The notes: a model not told the origin generated them from the letters alone. A stretch of 64,000 nucleotides of DNA from Sipunculus nudus (GCA_026874595.1 CM049306.1:40550019-40614018), one strand, 5' to 3'; positions 35,515-48,680 are shown, counted from the stretch's first letter. Numbers and translations: made by a program.

Positions 35515-36189
35515 GATGCAGCGGACGGATTGACTGTCACGGTATCTTTACACGGAATGGTGGTAGAAGTCGCGATTATGTCCTTGGACGCTGAAGCTTT
35601 GGCAGGAGTCAAAATGTCTACCTCGTATGCTCGAGTTGCAGTAGAAATTTAAAAAAAAACTGTAAAATCAATTTGATGAAATCGACAGACTTTGGACGCC
35701 CCCAGAGTGAAATAATTTAAATATGCCCAAGTTTATTTCATTTACCCACTGATAAATATACAGTGACCCTTTAAACGATATATAGGTTTATTCATAATCA
35801 CGCTGTTTCTTTCATGTTTCATTGTATCATTTATGCTTCAGTGCTTCAGGGTAGCCTCAGTTTTCCACTTGTCAAGCTGCATGCATGTTCGATCAAATGA
35901 ACACAATATTCAAAGTTCATAGTCATTTTGACCACCGTGAAATAATGCGTCTGCTGTTTGCCATGTATTCAAAATACGAGACTGTCATGCATATTTACAG
36001 TCGGGAACCTGTTATTGGGTGACATTCGGATCATGGTTTGCATGATACCTGTGACTCAGCACAGATGTACTCTTCAAATTTAATATATCTGGTTCATATA
36101 TACAGCTTCTACATTCAGGCAAAACCTCGTCAGACATCAATGTGATTTAAAATGTTAAAGAAGGAGGTTGAAGAGGTTCTTTATTGTGT

Positions 36190-37680
36190 GTCTCTGAGAA
36201 ACAGGCAGAGGGAATGGAGAGGAGGGATGAGGGGAGGAAAGCAGAAGACAGGAGGAGAGCAAAGAAAAGAGGACAGAATAAGAGGAGAGGATGGAAGAGG
36301 AAAGTAGAAGAAGGGAGGGGGCCAATAGGAGAGGGGAGGAGAGGAGGGAAGAGGAAAGGGGAGAAAGGAGGGGGCCAATAGGAGAGGGGAGGAGAGGAGG
36401 GAAGAGGAAAGGGGAGAAAGGAGGGGGCCAATAGGAGAGGGGAGGAGAGGAGGGAAGAGGAAAGGGGAGAAAGGAGGGGGCGAATAGGAGAGGGGAGGAG
36501 AGGAGGGAAGAGGAAAGGGGAGAAAGGAGGGGGCGAATAGGAGAGGGGAGGAGAGGAGGGAAGAGGAAAGGGGAGAAAGGAGGGGGCAAATAGGAGAGGG
36601 GAGGAGAGGAGGGAAGAGGAAAGGGGAGAAAGGAGGGGGCGAATAGGAGAGGGGAGGAGAGGAGGGAAGAGGAAAGGGGAGAAAGGAGGTGGCGAATAGG
36701 AGAGGGGAGGAGAGGAGGGAAGAGGAAAGGGGAGAAAGGAGGTGGCGAATAGGAGAGAGGAGGAGAGGAGGGAAGAGGAAAGGGGAGAAAGGAGGGGGCA
36801 AATAGGAGAGGGGAGGAGAGGAGGGAAGAGGAAAGGGGAGAAAGGAGGGGGCAAATAGGAGAGGGGAGGAGAGGATGGAAGAGGAAAGGGGAGAAAGGAG
36901 GGGGCGAATAGGAGAGGGGAGGAGAGGAGGGAAGAGGAAAGGGGAGAAAGGAGGGGGCGAATAGGAGAGGGGAGGAGAGGAGGGAAGAGGAAAGGGGAGA
37001 AAGGAGGGGGCCAATAGGAGAGGGAAGGAGAGAAGGGAAGAGGAAAGGGGAGAAAGGAGGGGGCGAATAGGAGAGGGGAGGAGAGGAGGGAAGAGGAAAG
37101 GGGAGAAAGGAGGGGGCGAATAGGAGAGGGGAGGAGAGGAGGGAAGAGGAAAGGGGAGAAAGGAGGGGGCAAATAGGAGAGGGGAGGAGAGGAGGGAAGA
37201 GGAAAGGGGAGAAAGGAGGGGGCAAATAGGAGAGGGGAGGAGAGGAGGGAAGAGGAAAGGGGAGAAAGGAGGGGGCGAATAGGAAAGGGGAGGAGAGGAG
37301 GGAAGAGGAAAGGGGAGAAAGGAGGTGGCGAATAGGAGAGGGGAGGAGAGGAGGGAAGAGGAAAGGAAACGAAAGGAGGGGCGAATAGGAGAGGGGAGGA
37401 GAGGAAGGGAGAAAGAGGGAGGGGAGAAGAGAGGATGGAGGAAGAGGGGAGGAGAGGAAGGGAGAAAGAGGGAGGGGAGAAGAGAGGATGGAGGAAGAGG
37501 GGAGGAGGGGAATGGACGGGGGAGGAGAGGAGGGAGTAGGAAAGGGGAAAGAGTGAAGAGGGGAGTAAAGTGAGGAGGGGGAGGACAGCAGGGGAGCAAA
37601 GAAAACAAAAAGGGAAGAAAAAGTTTGAAGGGAGGGAGAGGAGAATGAAAAGGAATGGGGGAGGAAGAGGGTAGAGGAGA
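36190..37680. repeat. 53-bp purine-rich minisatellite
   Basis: Twenty complete units plus a diverged one from 36322 to about 37390, each opening at AATAGGAG every 53 bp (36324, 36377 ... 37384) with only a few substitutions. A second, diverged 53-bp unit repeats at 37401 and 37454. The flanks to 36190 and 37680 are the same GA-rich composition without regular periodicity. The plus strand is almost pure purine. It starts about 0.7 kb upstream of the transporter start codon. Confidence 0.96.
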
Positions 37681-38002
37681 GGAGAGAAAACATGAATGAG
37701 TCCATGGCTTCTTTATTTCTGAGACGGCTGGATCTCTGTGTCTGGGACATGAAATGAGATGAATTGACAAAATAAGCACAAGCATTTCTGTCATCACACC
37801 GTATGCCATGTTGTTTCTTAACTGGCTGAAGCCTCCTGATTTTGTCGGTTCCATGCACATGGTTAATCGTTATTCGTTTTGCTTCGTCTTGCTGACACTC
37901 TGAGTCAAAGAGTGAGACTGCATTCGAACTGTTTATGTGCGTCATCTCTATATCTGAGTACATCGGGTTGCCATCAAAGCTTGATGTTCATTGTATATAT
38001 TA

Positions 38003-38003
<1 letters not shown>

Positions 38004-38045
<42 letters not shown>

Positions 38046-38264
38046 TTTAAATGTCTGTGTTATAATTTCAAATATATATTACAATTATGTATTTTAAAAA
38101 ATAAGGTATTATGTTTCCAGGATAGGTTTATTCTAAACCAGGTTTAGATGTATTATATTACAGAGTAAACTTAGAAATGGAACCAAAGTCTATGATTCTA
38201 TTTATTTATATATATATCAAATACATAAATATTATTCTCTGAATAGCAGGGGGATGATTACATT

Positions 38265-38302
<38 letters not shown>
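38004..38302. repeat. Two (TA)n microsatellites
   Basis: TA runs at about 38004-38042 and 38268-38302, separated by AT-rich unique sequence. Confidence 0.9.
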
Positions 38303-38306
<4 letters not shown>

Positions 38307-40149
38307 GTGTATGTGTAATTGTTTAAGTGAACGGACATTTGGGGCTATTAAGTCTAAAAGCGTCTAATACCTTTCTGACATAAAATCTGGAACTTGTTAA
38401 ATGTGATAGAGAACTTAATTCAACAAATCTGAATGACTCGTTACCTTCGTAAGAGCAAGGTTAGCTTGTCGTCTAATTTAATTTAACGGTGGATTAACGT
38501 GATGAATAAATTTTACAAATTAAAGTTATATGTATATACACACAAAACGGAGGCAATTCAGAGCTTTATTAGGTTATAGTCTTCTACAGTTTTATTGTTT
38601 AATGCGTTCGCTACATGTCAACTTGCCATGTTTTTTTATGCTGTATATTTTGATTCTTGATATAAGTATAGAGCTGGAGGTGGCCTTCCGATATGGTAAA
38701 AAAAAAAACATAAGCATCCCGGTCTATTTTAGGTACGATACTAGGATTTTTTTTTTCTGTGACTAAAAATACATTCTTCATACAATGTTATTTCAAATCA
38801 AACATGTTCACAGATTACTCTTAATAATGTGGAAACCGACTTTGACGGGCTATCAAGATATTTCAGGAATGCAAGCAGCCTCTGCCATGTTTGTGTGTGT
38901 GTGTGGGGGGGGGGTCAAAAACCATGTTTGCATTCACTTATTCGGCCCCTGTTACCAGGTTCGGTTCGGTCGTGTTAAAGTGACCGTTAAATTTGTGAAT
39001 ATTCTTTAATGAAGTTCCTGCGTCCGGATAATGTTCCGATTCCACACCAAAATTAAATAAGTTCTTCATTAGCCCATTTTCCAAATGCTCTGATAATTTG
39101 GTTCCGTTCAAGATTGCGTCAGTTATGTTGTGAAGAAACACAAACGCACACACATATGCACGCATTGGGATGAACGCATACCAACCTGGTGGTGGCAATT
39201 AAATGCAGCTGAAACGTAGCCTTTCATTCAGCTACGGAACTAATTGTCTCAACCGACAAACTTTAAAATAATTTGTTTTAAGGAAAATAAACATTTCAAG
39301 GAAACACATTCGAATCTTTTAACTTTTCACACGCGCATGCTTACAAAAAATAACTTAATCCGTGAAGTCCTTACCAGAAAAACACCCATGTTCATGTAAT
39401 TTGTCTTGAAACTATCTTTATCCAATATATTTAAACCGACTTCATTACCCATTTCACAACATTTATACCTACGCCATCTGTGTATGTATAAACCCAGGTG
39501 CATTGTGGGCCATAGATTCCAAGGCAAAAAAAAAGTAACCATCAGAGTACTCTTGTGAATCGGATTCTGCGCTGTGTGTTGTGACAGTAGAAGACGTCAG
39601 TCCATACAATTAACCCCACCTGTCTCAGCCTGAGTATATTGATGGGTTTTGCCGTTTATAGCACTTACCAAGACCAGCTTAATGTCAAAGCCAGCCAGAC
39701 ATCTATTATGTATTTATCGGATGCTACTTAAATATATCGTTTTTATGGGCAAATTCCTTACGTCGATAAATATTAATCAAGTCAGTATTTTAATGGTATA
39801 TAATATATAATACTCCTTTTTTTGTGAATACTAATTAGGCCTACTATATAATCTTTGTATATAAAGATATGTTTATATAATATTACGTATAGATTTTCTG
39901 TATCATGTAAAATTAACTTCACATATATCTCCCTATCGGTACTTATCATTAAAGATTTAAATGGCAGATTTTCATTAGGCCCAAGTTTTAATAATATATT
40001 ACCCATATAAATATATATCATGAAAAAAAGCAATAAGTCGTGTATGTTTCCATAAGTTTTTATACAGTGCGGTGTCTCTTGTAAAAGTTTAATCAGCGGG
40101 TAATCACTAAGAGATCACTTATTAAATGTAATAATGTAAAAAAATGGTT

Positions 40150-40740
40150 TTCATTTTTAAGCTAATTTACAAATTTGGGTCATGTATTAACTAATTTTCA
40201 TATATATGATCATTTGACTTCATATTTCCAATGGGAATAGCGATACTGATTGCATGGATTTTCTTAAATTGAATGTAATTTAGAAATATGTTTTAAATGG
40301 ATTAAATATCTGCTTAATTAGGTAACTGGTCTTTCCCTTGAGTTGGTAAGTAAATAAACAATTAGCTAATTTGCATATATAATGAGAAAATGAGATTAAA
40401 GGTAGTCGCCTTTTCATAAGAACATTATAACTTAAACAGCTGCTTATTATTACACTATACTGCTAATTAAATGTTCACTTATCATTTCACTAATTAGCCG
40501 TTATATGGGTTGTTATTCATTTTTAAAGCAAATTTTACATATTCCTTTATTTTTTAAATAATTTGCATAAACAAATATATATATTCCAAATTTGAATAGC
40601 GATACTGATTGGAAAATAAAAAAGAATTAATGTTATTTGGGAGCATTTATTCAGTGTGATTTAATGGTTTGTCTGCATCCAATTAAGTTGTCTACAGTTA
40701 ATAAATAATTTACTATAATTTGCACATATAATGAGCAGAC
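40150..40740 (+). repeat. AT-rich tandem dimer, unit ~357 bp
   Basis: GAATAGCGATACTGATTG occurs at about 40236 and 40593. The flanks also match in order (TTTAAGCTAATTTACA / TTTAAAGCAAATTTTACA; AATTTGCATATATAATGAG / AATTTGCACATATAATGAG). Non-coding. Confidence 0.65.
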
Positions 40741-41719
40741 GATCGAATCATGATCAGTTGTGGGGTGTTTGGTGCAAAATAATGGATCGATTCGTTATTT
40801 ATGCCCAGGTGTGCGATGCCAAGACGTAACATGTACTTTATAAATAAATTAACATGACCCACCAAATAAAGATAATATTTTAATTCGTGCATAACAGGAT
40901 AAATTGATATAAATATCGAACAGAGAATTTACTCATACTCGTGTGATGATTGGCTGAAATTGAATGAATAAGATCTGGACAATTGTATTTGATGTTTGCA
41001 TGATTGTCATTGGATAAATTTACAGGGCTTAGTATATATGTGCAAAAAAATTAGCAACTTTAACGAAAAAGCTTGTTCCATATCCAAGTAATAAGCCAAT
41101 GTGGTCAAAGAATGATAACAATGTGAACCATCTGAGCAAGAAGAGTAATAGAACTCCATGCAGTAACGTGTGCTGGATATGGGTCACTCCTTTAGCGTAT
41201 AAAATTACAAAACAAAATGGACAGTGTTTGAGTAAACGTCATTGACAAGGGTGATGGGTGGTTGATGAAACAGACGTTTAATAAATGACCGACACTTGAA
41301 GATATATAGAAAAATAAGGGTGTCAGTGTTTTAGGACAAAAGACTACTCCATGCTTCTATTAGAGTCCATTAATTTTGACACTCCAGAAGATATGCCCTG
41401 AAATTATACTTATTCCGACGTCACATGTTGCAGGATTATAAACTTTCAGTTTACAGTTTGCTGTACACATTGTAACAAATGCATTTAATGTTAACCCTAC
41501 ATGTCATACTTGGATTCAATATACTGTTAACGCGAGTGCATATTTTTTTCGTTATATAAAAGTACATTCGTTACATGTATATCGGAACAAGATAAAGTCT
41601 AAGAGCCAGTTGTATAATGGCCCTCTCTCTCTCTATAACCCAAGGCCGCTTGCATTTACTATTTACTGTCCCTCCATTTTTTACAGTTCAGTGATAGGTG
41701 TCTATAGCCTAGAGCTGCG

Positions 41720-42026
41720 TAGGTCCCTATAATTATGTCTGTTTCTGTTTTACATAAATGTACCCCAAGTAAAGCAACCCATATTCTGCTACTCTGTTGA
41801 CCCTATGTCCAGCTGCCCTGTTGCTGCCACGACCAGTTCCAGTAATTTACAATTATCACTACAGGTGGCGTCTTTGTTCTCAATTATAGGATTCTAGAGG
41901 ATTCTCATGACGTCCTTACCCCTAAGTGATAGTGGGCCCCCTGGAGAAAGAATGTAAACTATTTTCCCCCACAGAAGGAGCCAATACACAAATTATAAAA
42001 TGATCACTGAACATTGATAAACGTGA
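41720..42026 (+). repeat. Dispersed ~307-bp repeat, copy 1
   Basis: Nearly collinear with 59120-59426. Shared lines include GACCAGTTCCAGTAATTTAC, TACAGGTGGCGTCT, GAGCCAATACA and ATTATAAAATGATCACTGAA. No coding frame and no obvious inverted ends; family unknown. Confidence 0.85.
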
Positions 42027-42529
42027 GAAAAAAAATGAAAGAAAAAATTATTCCACGACCTGTTGCAGGTCTATCTATAGCCCCAGGGATAAAATAATAT
42101 GATACATATAATTTAATTTGACCAATATAATAACAAATTTATTAAAATGTGATTTAACGTACATGTTCCTACTTAGAATGAATTAGTGACTGTAAATGTG
42201 ATCACATCATGCATCAGTCTATATCAGTTAGAAAATTCATATGATGTAGCTTATTGCATAAATATTACTTCTGGATAGAGAAGCATACTTCATGATTAAT
42301 AGAACAATGCAAACCTGGACATGTACTTGACCATTCATCCAGAACAGTTCAGTTTCTAAAGATAAACTAAGGCTGTACAAAATTCATACTCTATACCACA
42401 TTCAATATCGGGCATTAAGATAAGAATCTGAAATAGAGTAAAAAGTCAGGGTAAGGAAACAAAAAAAAAACTAGACGACCATATAGGTCGACCGCTTGCC
42501 TGAAATGATGTGGAAGCAGTCAACTGATT

Positions 42530-45500
42530 GAGCAATGACGAAGTAGAAGAAAATGAGGTACACTTTTTAACATAGGCCCATTATTGACAAAGTTATGATC
42601 AAAATAAATTTTTTTATGTGTTTTGGTGACTTTGACCTTGAACTTCGAGCTATTAAAAATACACATACAGCTTCAAGAATTCGTCCCGATATACGATATG
42701 TGTAAGTTACGCAGTAATTCCTGCAAAACTGTGGCTTCTTAGAATGTTAAATATTAAACAGAAGAGCAAGCATGAAGGCGAAATAGAGGACAACTGACAA
42801 ACAGACAGTCATACTGACAATGTGACTCAAGGTGGAAATTGACTAGACAAGGTCATGGAGAAGACGACGAGGAAGAAAATTATCTAAATATTGTGAGAAT
42901 AGGACCAATACTACAAAGTTATGAGGAAAATATTTTTTTGAATATTTTAAGAAATTGACCTTGAACGGGGACCTATTTAAATAATTCACATACGGCTTCC
43001 AGAAATCTTCCCGTTATACGATACGTGTAAGTAACAAAGTGATTCTTGCAAACCTAGGACTTGTTAAATAAAAATTGTCAAGCAAAAGGAACAGCAAGAA
43101 CGGAAATTGAGGACAACTGACAAACAGACAGACATACTGACAAAGTGACACATCTTAAATAAAAGATGACAAGATATAAATCTGATGGAAAAGGCGAGGA
43201 GAGACAAAATAAGATATATTTAATGTTGGTAAGGTTTATAGTTTTTGAGATATGGCCAAAAAATTATATTGTAGTGTTTCGAGTGCAGCGCCCCAAGCGG
43301 CTATTTTCCGAAAATAAAAATTCACTTTCGAGATATAAGTATAAGGCAAAAGGTGAACCAGTTTCAAAAGGAGTTTTGCAAAACTGTCTCCTGTAGAATG
43401 CTAATTGTGAGGCTCAAGAACGAACAAAAGGGCAAAATAAAGGACTACTGATCATGACAAACAAACAGACATACTGACAAAGTGACACATCTGACATAAC
43501 AGATAACTAGAGTGTATGGAGGAGGTGAAGAGAAACAAAATTAGCTATAGTTTATGTAGGTAAGGTTTATAGTTTTATATTTTTTATAGTTTTAGATATA
43601 GTATTGTTTCGAGTGCAGCGCCCCCAGCGGCTATTTTTTCTAAAATAAAAAAAATCGTTTTCGAGATATTAATGTAGGACATCAGATGTACCCATTGTAA
43701 AAGGATTCCTGCAAAACTGTGGCCTGTAGATTGCTAATTTTAAGATGCAAGAACCAGCAAGCAGGCGAAATTGAGGACAACTGACAAACAGACAGACATA
43801 CAGACAAAATGACACAGGATTGAGATCAGACTAAACCAGGTTATGAAGAAGTCCGAGAGGAAACAATTGAGCTTAAGTTTGTGAAGATATGTCAAATATT
43901 GCCGAAGTTATGACGAAAATAAAAATTTTATGTTTTTGATGACCTTGACCTTTGACCTATATTGACCAAAAACAATAGGCGGCTGGGTAAAACATAATAT
44001 ATATCGGTTTCAAAATAACTGCTGCAAAATTGAGGCCTTTTGGGCGTCATTAAGTGATATCTCGAAAAAATCTCTCGAAGCGCCCCCTTGTAGTAATTTC
44101 GCAAAACTTGAATATAATCTTGTTACACTAATTCTCCTAGCTCTAAAAATGACAAAATTACAAAAGCTAAGATGTAAATACCGAGAATTTTACTCTTAAA
44201 AAGGTCACCATGGTAAAGAGGTCAAGTGTACACAGGAATAAGCCAATTGACCCTAGTTTCAGATCCATTACTAAAAAATGTGACCTTTTTTGATAATTTT
44301 CAAGCTATAGGATAAAAATAATTTTTGAAAGTGGTTCAGGCACAGCGCCCCCTGGTGGCTATATTCCAAAAATGAATTTGTTTTGGGATATAACTGTATA
44401 ACATATAATGCCTGAGTCTTGAAGCGATTGGCGTCTTTAGGCCATCATAAATTAAATCTTGCAAAAAAAAAATCACGTATAGCACCTCCGTGTGATCATT
44501 TCTGGAGACTTTAAAAAAAATCCCGTAATACTAATTAAACTCTACATTATTCAAGAAACTAGAATTCTCCAGCTTAAAAAAACAACTTACAAAATTAGGT
44601 GTTGAAATTTGGAATTTTTTATGAATTTTCGCAAAAACATGCGTAACCATGGTAACGGCAGAATGAAGCAGTTATCATTAAAGCAAAAGGTAATTTCATG
44701 ACGAATAAAATGAGCTAGAGTTTATACGGCTACAATCATTCTTGACAAAGATATGAAGAAAAAAGCCGTTTTTAGGTTTTTTGTGACCCTGAACTTGACC
44801 TTTGACAGATCATCACCAAAAACAATAGGCTCCGAGGAAAATCAAATATACCCTAAATCTATAAGTTTTAGAGCCATTGCACAAAAGTTGTGGCCGGTAG
44901 CGCGCAGACAAAAAAAAATCATCCAAACAAACAAACATACGGAACTGACCAACATACTTGCCGAAATTTATGATTCAGGCAGGCAATAATCGGACAGACA
45001 GAAAGACAGACATACGAAAATTAACTGACCGACATGATGACGAAAGTTCGAACGCTTGCCGATAGTTTAAATTTAACAGAGAGACGGTTGGAAGGGGAAC
45101 AAGTGAAAACAGTAGTTTGAATGAGCAGTGTTTTGGGAGAAAGCATATATCACTAACAGTTTTATGTATCTATCCTGATATTGAAAAGTCAAGGACTAAC
45201 AGACAAACAAACAGAACATGTTTCCTTATTTTCTTTTAACTGTATGCCTTTCAAAATAATTGCTAAAACAATGTGGACTACATATGTCAGACCAAAACTC
45301 AAGCAGGCAGGAGAAATTGACGACAGCTGACGAACAGACAGACATGCTGACAGACTGACACAACCTTGTAGACAGTTAATCAGACTTCATAATAGGAAAT
45401 GCAAAGACAAATAAAATGAGCTTTAGTTTGTTAAGATAGGACAATATTGGACGAAGTTATGAGCAAAATAATATTTTCGGGCTTTTCGGTGACCTTGAGC

Positions 45501-46510
45501 TTAAATATGACCAATCTAAGCTTAAAACCGAAAGCTTATAATAGTTTTGTTTTCCCATCAACAATACATTTTTTTTAGAGCGATTGCTTGAGAATGGTGG
45601 CCTGTAGAGCTAAAAAAAGGGAAGTCTCGTAATGTCTCGTTTGACGCGAAAAGGTACGAGATTTCACGAGAATTTGTTCAAAACCGAGTAAAACTGACCC
45701 AATGCTGTCTGAAGCAGAACAATAGACCTCTCTAGCTTTAAAACTGACAAAGTCAGAAAAATGAGACCCCATATTTTTAAAATATCATGAATTTTTCCCC
45801 AAATACGCGCAACCATGGTGACAGCAGATTGAGACAGCTACATATCAGAAGAAAGGCCATGGCATTGCAAATGTAAGGAGCTACAGTTTATGCGGATACA
45901 ATAAATATGAAAAAAAAGATTTTGTGTTGTTTTATGACATTGACCTTGACCTTTGACCTATTGACATTAAAAGACAGAAAACTTTTAAAACTTCATGGGT
46001 TCTGTCACCAGTATAAGATTCAAAGGGATTGCTAAAAACATTGGCCTGTGGAATGCCATATGTCAGACGAAAGAACAAACAGGATGGCGAATTGACAACA
46101 ACATACAAACAGACACACTCACTGACACATCCGAGATGACAGTTGACAATGCAATCCACCCCATGTGAAAAGCATAGAGAAACAAAATGAGCTATAGTTT
46201 TTGTAGAAAGACCTGTTTTGGACGAAGTTATGACAAAAATAAAATTTCGATGTTTTTCGATGACTTTGACCTTTGACCTATATTGGCCAAAATCCACAGG
46301 CTTCCAGGACTTTCAGTTTTTCATTAACCCTGTAAGTTTCAAATCGATTGCTTCAACATTGTGCCCAGTAGAGTGGGTACAAACACAATTAAACAGACAT
46401 ACCCAACTGACCAACATGCTTAGAAATCTTCGATTTCCGGCAAGCAACAAACAGACATATGTAACTAACCAAACTGTTTGCAGAAATCTTCGATTTACAG
46501 CAAGCAAATA
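42530..46510. repeat. Field of ~320-330 bp repeat units with GACCTTTGACCT and AGCGCCCCC motifs
   Basis: The line 'GACAACTGACAAACAGACAG' recurs near 42788, 43110, 43443 and 43772 (spacing 322, 333, 329), then more diverged near 45320 and 46095. Companion motifs are TGCAGCGCCCC..GCGGCTATTTT (about 43286, 43613 and 44343), GAGGAAACAAAATGAGCTATAGTTT and GGTGACCTTGACCTTTGACC. No open frame or transposase is visible; it looks like an old tandem or nested array of non-coding repeats. Confidence 0.8.
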
Positions 46511-46754
46511 ACTAAAAAAATATTTATCCGCAAAATGAGTTTATTAACCTCAAAGACCCCTGGATGTATATGCTGAGCGTTTATTTCGCACAAAAACATG
46601 ATGATAATTATTTGACCAGTCGCTCCTTACGTAGACTGTATGCCATTCATCAACACGATTTGCCTTCAGGGTGAACGTTTTTGTAAAAAGAAAAAAAAGC
46701 GTCCTAACCCTTAAGCCACACTCCACATAACTAACTGTACGCCTATAGCTGACT

Positions 46755-46891
46755 AGGGCTGTATCAATATATATATATCGATATATCGATACATATATAC
46801 GCCTCGTCGATACAGTTACTGATATGCTTTGCATGCTGTATAGTCGTATCGGTGAAACACAATGATTGCTAACAAATGTAGATACAGCCCT
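46755..46891. mobile_element. 137-bp mini-element with AGGGCTGTATC inverted ends
   Basis: AGGGCTGTATC at 46755-46765 is exactly inverted at 46881-46891. The interior is rich in ATCGATA/TATCGAT palindromes. Such TAGGGCTGT ends resemble hAT-type MITEs, but no clear 8-bp target duplication is visible. Confidence 0.6.
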
Positions 46892-47079
46892 GACCTAACT
46901 TATTATCTTACCTATTTACTATCTATAAAGCTTAAACTACTTTATATTGCTATGTATAACGTTATATTTTATAAGTTATACTTTATATTTACAACCGAAT
47001 TAAGTTGTCGCGCTTAATATGTGGCTCGCTCGTCTGAGGGAATATCATAGTACGCCAACTTGAAATTGTGGTGGGTGGT

Positions 47080-47129
<50 letters not shown>
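47080..47129. repeat. (TA)n microsatellite
   Basis: About 24 TA repeats, some 450 bp before the pogo-like element. Confidence 0.92.
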
Positions 47130-47131
<2 letters not shown>

Positions 47132-47578
47132 TTATGTCAAGCACACGTATTCCAAATCTCATTGTATTATCATATAACACAATTGTCTATGAGAAACATA
47201 TTAATATAGAGTTTACATAAAATGATCCTAATTACTGGAGGAAAAACATTTCTTCTATCTATTTTTCCCCAAAAAACATGAGGTTATGTGATTTGTTCAA
47301 AAACTGTTGGCACATTAACGAGCACCGTCCACACGGCAGTGACGTCACACACAGGGATATCCCCTGAGACTAAAAATTCTATATCTTATCAAAAGCTTAG
47401 TAATTCTGACACTGACAGCCCCAAATTTTCAGAGAAGAATAAAAACATGTATTGCTAGATTTAAGACATTTCTAAATTTTGCCTGTGACGTCACACTTTG
47501 CACCAGCCAATCACATCAGGGCCCAGTCTCTGTTCTGGATGAAATCTATGCACATAACAAACCCTCGTTTTATATATA

Positions 47579-48608
47579 CAATGAAACCTCGTTGTGTCGA
47601 AGTCGAAGGGACTGGTGAATTTACTTCGACACAACCGGACTTCGAGACAACCGGTGTTCATTATATTTAACTTTCTTCAGCCGTGATTATTATCGATAAA
47701 TACTGCACATGTATAGGGCTTATATTATAAAGTTCTCACAAATGTTTGCGTGAATCCCTAAGCTTTCTTCAAATTATATCTTTCCTTTCTTTTAATTTGT
47801 TGAGACGATATCTTTAAGCGTTATAGAATTTCAAACTGAAACAGAAAAATAGTGTGTGTGGTGAGAAAGATAGAGAGAAAGAAAGAGAGATTCAGCGAGA
47901 TTTATATGGTCTTTACATCAAGCTTACGCTTAGCAGGCCGCGACCCCATAGCAAACAGGACACGAACAATATAAATTGAAGCTGTAATACATTATAACGT
48001 ATACACTGTATAGTAAATAAGAGTCAGTCTGATATAGATCTCATCTTCCTCCCTTCATATAGAGTCCTGTATGTTTACCCTTAGATATAACGACACATCA
48101 AAGGGAAGGATTGATTATGTTTCGTTTATCAATAACTTCTCTTTAATGCTTTGTCGGCGAGAGAAGAAAGGCATGATCGGGAGTGACTAATTGGCCAAAT
48201 AGGTAAACAACGGACTAGGTATGTAAGCAATCGCGCTTGTTGAGTAAGATCCTAGCCGGTATTATTTATGTAACTGGTCAACGCGGCCGTAGGTATGGTT
48301 GTTTGACTGTGCACAACTGTTGTCAAAACATTAAAGCGGCATTACCTGGAGTCGAGCGACAGACCAATCGCCTTGTCGGTATTAATTAATTATGACTGGT
48401 CATCACGGCCCAATCATGATTGACGGACTGTGCACAACTGTTATCCAAACATGACTTCGAGTTAATCGATAGATATATTAGCACGGGACCAACAAAACAA
48501 TGTTAAATTAATAAGGTTTTAACTGTTTTTTTGCAGGGACCCGACATTCGACTTCGACACATGCGGGAATTCGAGTTAACCGAGTTCGACACAACGAAGT
48601 TTCACTGT
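47579..48608. mobile_element. ~1.03-kb element with pogo/Tigger-like inverted ends
   Basis: The left end CAATGAAACCTCGTTGTGTC then GAAGTCG matches the inverse of the right end (GAGTTCGACACAACGAAGTT then TCACTG). Ends of the form CAGTGAAACCTCG with TA flanks are typical of pogo-like elements. TA lies on the outside of both ends; the right side runs into a (TA)n tract. The interior has no transposase frame. Confidence 0.7.
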
Positions 48609-48609
48609 G

Positions 48610-48679
<70 letters not shown>

Positions 48680-48680
48680 T
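48610..48680. repeat. (TA)n microsatellite abutting the pogo-like element
   Basis: TA repeats with a single CA interruption that begin directly at the element's right end, consistent with expansion from a TA target site. Confidence 0.9.

Noticed and set aside
36155-37963. Open frames of 341-602 codons on the minus strand, Pro/Ser/Leu-rich
   Set aside because: They are produced by the 53-bp purine minisatellite, which has no stop in any of three frames. All three frames give the same cyclic peptide, and there is no domain or splice context.
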